A stretch of DNA of 8,188 nucleotides, from positions 1 through 8,188 of the forward strand of contig JAJYBA010000065.1 of the NCBI GenBank assembly GCA_021779235.1. Direction: 5' to 3'. Shown in pieces: positions 6,470 through 8,188 of the stretch. A program made the translations under genes and the position numbers. Every line of letters begins with the position of its first letter. The first letter of the stretch is position 1. The DNA is from Bacillota bacterium (GTDB lineage Bacteria > Bacillota > Clostridia > Clostridiales > Clostridiaceae). Below the pieces are notes generated by a model. The model saw only the letters and a list, made by a program, of their open reading frames with translations. It searched no databases and was not told the DNA's origin.

Positions 6470-7849
6470 ATGAAGAATAAAAGAATAGCAGATTTATCAG
6501 TTATTAGTTTAACATTATTAATTATTATAATTACTATTATAAAGATTAATTTCGGGAGTAGCCAATGGTTTGAAATGTTAAGTTTTGTTGCTGAAGCAGC
6601 ACTGGTGGGTGCTATTGCAGATTGGTTTGCCATAACTGCATTATTTGAAAAACCATTTTTGGTGGGGAAACTACCTATAATAGCTTCACATACGGCTATA
6701 ATAACCAAGAATAGAGAGAGTATAGTAAGTGCTGTAGCTTATATGGTTGAGAATGAATTATTAAGTAAAAAAGTCTTGAGAAGTAAAATTGAACAGATTA
6801 ATATGATTGATGGTTTAATTAACTTTGTTGATAAAAATATAAGTACAAGAAGTGACTTATATGAAGAATTGATAGAGTATTTTATAGAAAAGATAAATAG
6901 TGTAGATACCATAGAATTTGCAGGATTTTTGGAAAGCCATTTAAAACAAAAAATTGAAGGAACAGATATTTCGGATTATTTAAATAAAAGTATTTCATAC
7001 GGTATACAAAGTGAGGAATTCAAAAAAATATTTAATCTAATATTAGATAGCATAGTTGAATATGTAAATCGTGGTGCTACAAAGAATACATTAGAGAAAT
7101 TTACAAATGATCTTGTGAAAAAAGAAGCAAATAGTCTTGTTATGGAGAGAATTATTGGTATTCTAAAATCTGTAAATGCGATAAATGCTTCTGATCTTAC
7201 AATATCAATTCTTGAACAAATCAATAAGACCCTTTTTAATTTAAAAGATGAAAGGAATTTGTTACGCTACGAAATAATTGAAAAAGTTCGACTGTTATTT
7301 GATAAAATCTATACAAAGAATGAAGTTAAAAGTGATATCGAAAAATGGAAAATAGAAATGCTTACAAAAGTTTCAATACAGGATGATTTAAATTCAATAA
7401 TTAAAGAAGTTATAGAAGTTATTACTAAAAAAGAAGTTTATTTATGCAATAATTCTTTAGAACAGCGTAATGAGTTTGAAGGAGACATGTTCTTTAAAAA
7501 AGATATAACATCTGTTGTGACAAGTATAAAAGCTCAGTTAGAAAAATCTTGGAATGAGCTAAAAAATGATTATGTTAACAAAAAAATTATAGATGAATTT
7601 ATTAAAGAGTCTATTTTTAAATTTATCGAAGCCAAGTATAAAAATGTAGGCCTTTTAGTAAAACAAGTATTAAATAATATGGACGATGAATCTTTAAATA
7701 ATTTTATAAAGAAAAAGGCTGGAAATGAACTTCATGGAATCCGTCTCAATGGGTGCATAATAGGCGCATTATTTGGTGGAGTTGTTTTTGGTATAACGCA
7801 TTTAATTTATGATCTAATATTACCTAACATATTTAATCTTAAATTTTAA
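6470..7849 (+). CDS. DUF445-family membrane protein, second of a tandem pair
   Basis: This 459-aa protein is a more canonical DUF445 member. It has an N-terminal membrane segment (about 9-26), then a second hydrophobic stretch ending in GAIADWFAITALF (47-59), the family loop with LPIIASHTAIITKNRESI (68-85), a long charged helical and possibly coiled middle, and the C-terminal HGIRLNGCIIGALFGG followed by a membrane segment (about 427-450). It shares with the upstream protein ADW, an (E/N)ELLS helix after it, an IEKWK segment in the middle, a (M/L)VK helix near the end, and the IR(I/L)NG plus glycine-rich membrane end, so the two are paralogues. The ATG has AGGAG (6458-6462) 7 nt upstream and lies 2 nt after the previous stop, so co-transcription is very likely. 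Predicted topology places the large middle domain on one side of the membrane between the two anchors; which side cannot be read here. Function is unknown. Confidence 0.9.
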   Translation: MKNKRIADLSVISLTLLIIIITIIKINFGSSQWFEMLSFVAEAALVGAIADWFAITALFEKPFLVGKLPIIASHTAIITKNRESIVSAVAYMVENELLSKKVLRSKIEQINMIDGLINFVDKNISTRSDLYEELIEYFIEKINSVDTIEFAGFLESHLKQKIEGTDISDYLNKSISYGIQSEEFKKIFNLILDSIVEYVNRGATKNTLEKFTNDLVKKEANSLVMERIIGILKSVNAINASDLTISILEQINKTLFNLKDERNLLRYEIIEKVRLLFDKIYTKNEVKSDIEKWKIEMLTKVSIQDDLNSIIKEVIEVITKKEVYLCNNSLEQRNEFEGDMFFKKDITSVVTSIKAQLEKSWNELKNDYVNKKIIDEFIKESIFKFIEAKYKNVGLLVKQVLNNMDDESLNNFIKKKAGNELHGIRLNGCIIGALFGGVVFGITHLIYDLILPNIFNLKF

Positions 7850-7877
7850 AACCTATGGCAGTGGTATTGTTTTAAAA
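7844..7877 (+). repeat. AT-rich inverted repeat at the end of the second DUF445 gene
   Basis: TTTTAAAAC at 7844-7852, starting in the last codon and stop, is matched by GTTTTAAAA at 7869-7877 with a 16-nt loop. T-rich sequence follows (about 7886-7899). The stem is almost all A-T, so it would be weak. It may assist the stronger terminator downstream or mean nothing in such AT-rich DNA. Confidence 0.35.
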
Positions 7878-7908
7878 TATTTAAAATTTTTTATTTTTTA
7901 TATAAAAA

Positions 7909-7941
7909 GAGTTAGGCAAAAGCCTAACTCTCTAATTTTTT
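7909..7941. terminator. Bidirectional intrinsic terminator between convergent genes
   Basis: GAGTTAGGC (7909-7917), loop AAAA, and GCCTAACTC (7922-7930) form a perfect 9-bp stem. On the + strand it is followed by TCTAATTTTTTT. On the - strand it is followed by TCTTTTTATA. It can therefore end both the DUF445 transcript and the converging DedA-family transcript. The right arm contains the DedA stop codon (complement of 7924-7926). Confidence 0.9.
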
Positions 7942-8188
7942 TGTAAAATATTTTTGCTTAATAAAACCTATTATAGCTGGGAGAACTGAAATAAACAGAA
8001 TCCCATATATAACTAAGGAAAAATTTCTTTTTACTATCTCAATATTTCCAAAGGCATATCCGCCAAAGGCAAATAGTGTTACCCAAGTTATTCCTCCAAC
8101 TATATTGTAACTGAGGAATTTTTTATAACTCATTTCACTTACACCAGCAATGAAGGGTGCAAAAGTCCTAATTATAGGCATAAATCTA
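7924..8188 (-). CDS. DedA-family (VTT domain) membrane protein, C-terminal part
   Basis: This is the C-terminal 88 or so residues of a DedA/SNARE-associated family membrane protein. The family is linked to envelope maintenance and lipid flipping, including undecaprenyl phosphate transport for some members. The frame stays open to the right edge: codons before the internal Met at 8179-8181 read Arg-Phe, giving RFMPIIRTFAPFIAG, the family signature. The true start is therefore outside the window. After the signature come SYNIVGGITWVTLFAFGGYAFG, then a conserved-type segment IVKRNFSLVIYGILFISVLPAIIGF containing the final membrane helix, and a short basic tail KQKYFTKKLES. No truncation is seen at the C-terminus. 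It runs convergent to the DUF445 pair, with no sign of functional linkage. The particular DedA subgroup and substrate cannot be told from this fragment. Confidence 0.93.
   Translation of the reverse strand, partial: RFMPIIRTFAPFIAGVSEMSYKKFLSYNIVGGITWVTLFAFGGYAFGNIEIVKRNFSLVIYGILFISVLPAIIGFIKQKYFTKKLES

Overview
The window is AT-rich, densely packed DNA with strong AGGAGG-type ribosome binding sites and clostridial-style protein sequences. It most likely comes from a Clostridium or a close relative (inference from base composition and protein flavour; the species is not identified). It holds three blocks.

Block 1 (1-4997, + strand) is the downstream part of a [NiFe]-hydrogenase maturation operon in the order hypB (only the 3' end is present), hypF, hypC, hypD, hypE. 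The genes are tightly coupled: hypB and hypF overlap by 37 nt, hypF and hypC are 5 nt apart once the correct hypC start is used, and hypC and hypD overlap by 1 nt. A 50-nt gap before hypE carries a long perfect hairpin that begins inside the last hypD codons. The operon ends at a clear intrinsic terminator about 10 nt past hypE. Together the products build the Fe(CN)2CO group. HypF activates carbamoyl phosphate and carbamoylates the C-terminal Cys of HypE, and HypE dehydrates this to a thiocyanate. The HypC-HypD complex holds the iron that receives cyanide and CO and passes it to the hydrogenase large subunit. HypB, with HypA, then supplies nickel. Every catalytic motif I could check is present, so the pathway looks functional. 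The hydrogenase structural genes and hypA are not in the window.

Block 2 (about 5137-7930, + strand) is a separate two-gene unit. A good sigma-A-type promoter (TTGAAA-N17-TACAAT) precedes two tandem, strongly diverged DUF445-family membrane proteins, 398 and 459 aa, separated by 2 nt. Both have an N-terminal membrane segment, the ADW motif, a long charged helical middle and a C-terminal glycine-rich membrane segment after an IR(I/L)NG motif. Their function is unknown. This pair is the least understood content of the window. It is visibly more AT-rich than the hyp block.

Block 3 (7924-8188, - strand) is the C-terminal part of a DedA-family membrane protein running off the right edge. It converges with block 2 on a hairpin that looks like a bidirectional terminator and overlaps the DedA stop codon.

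I found no tRNA, rRNA, CRISPR array, insertion sequence or phage gene. I do not see a clearly new multi-gene system. The best candidates for new biology are the DUF445 pair and the hypD-hypE hairpin.
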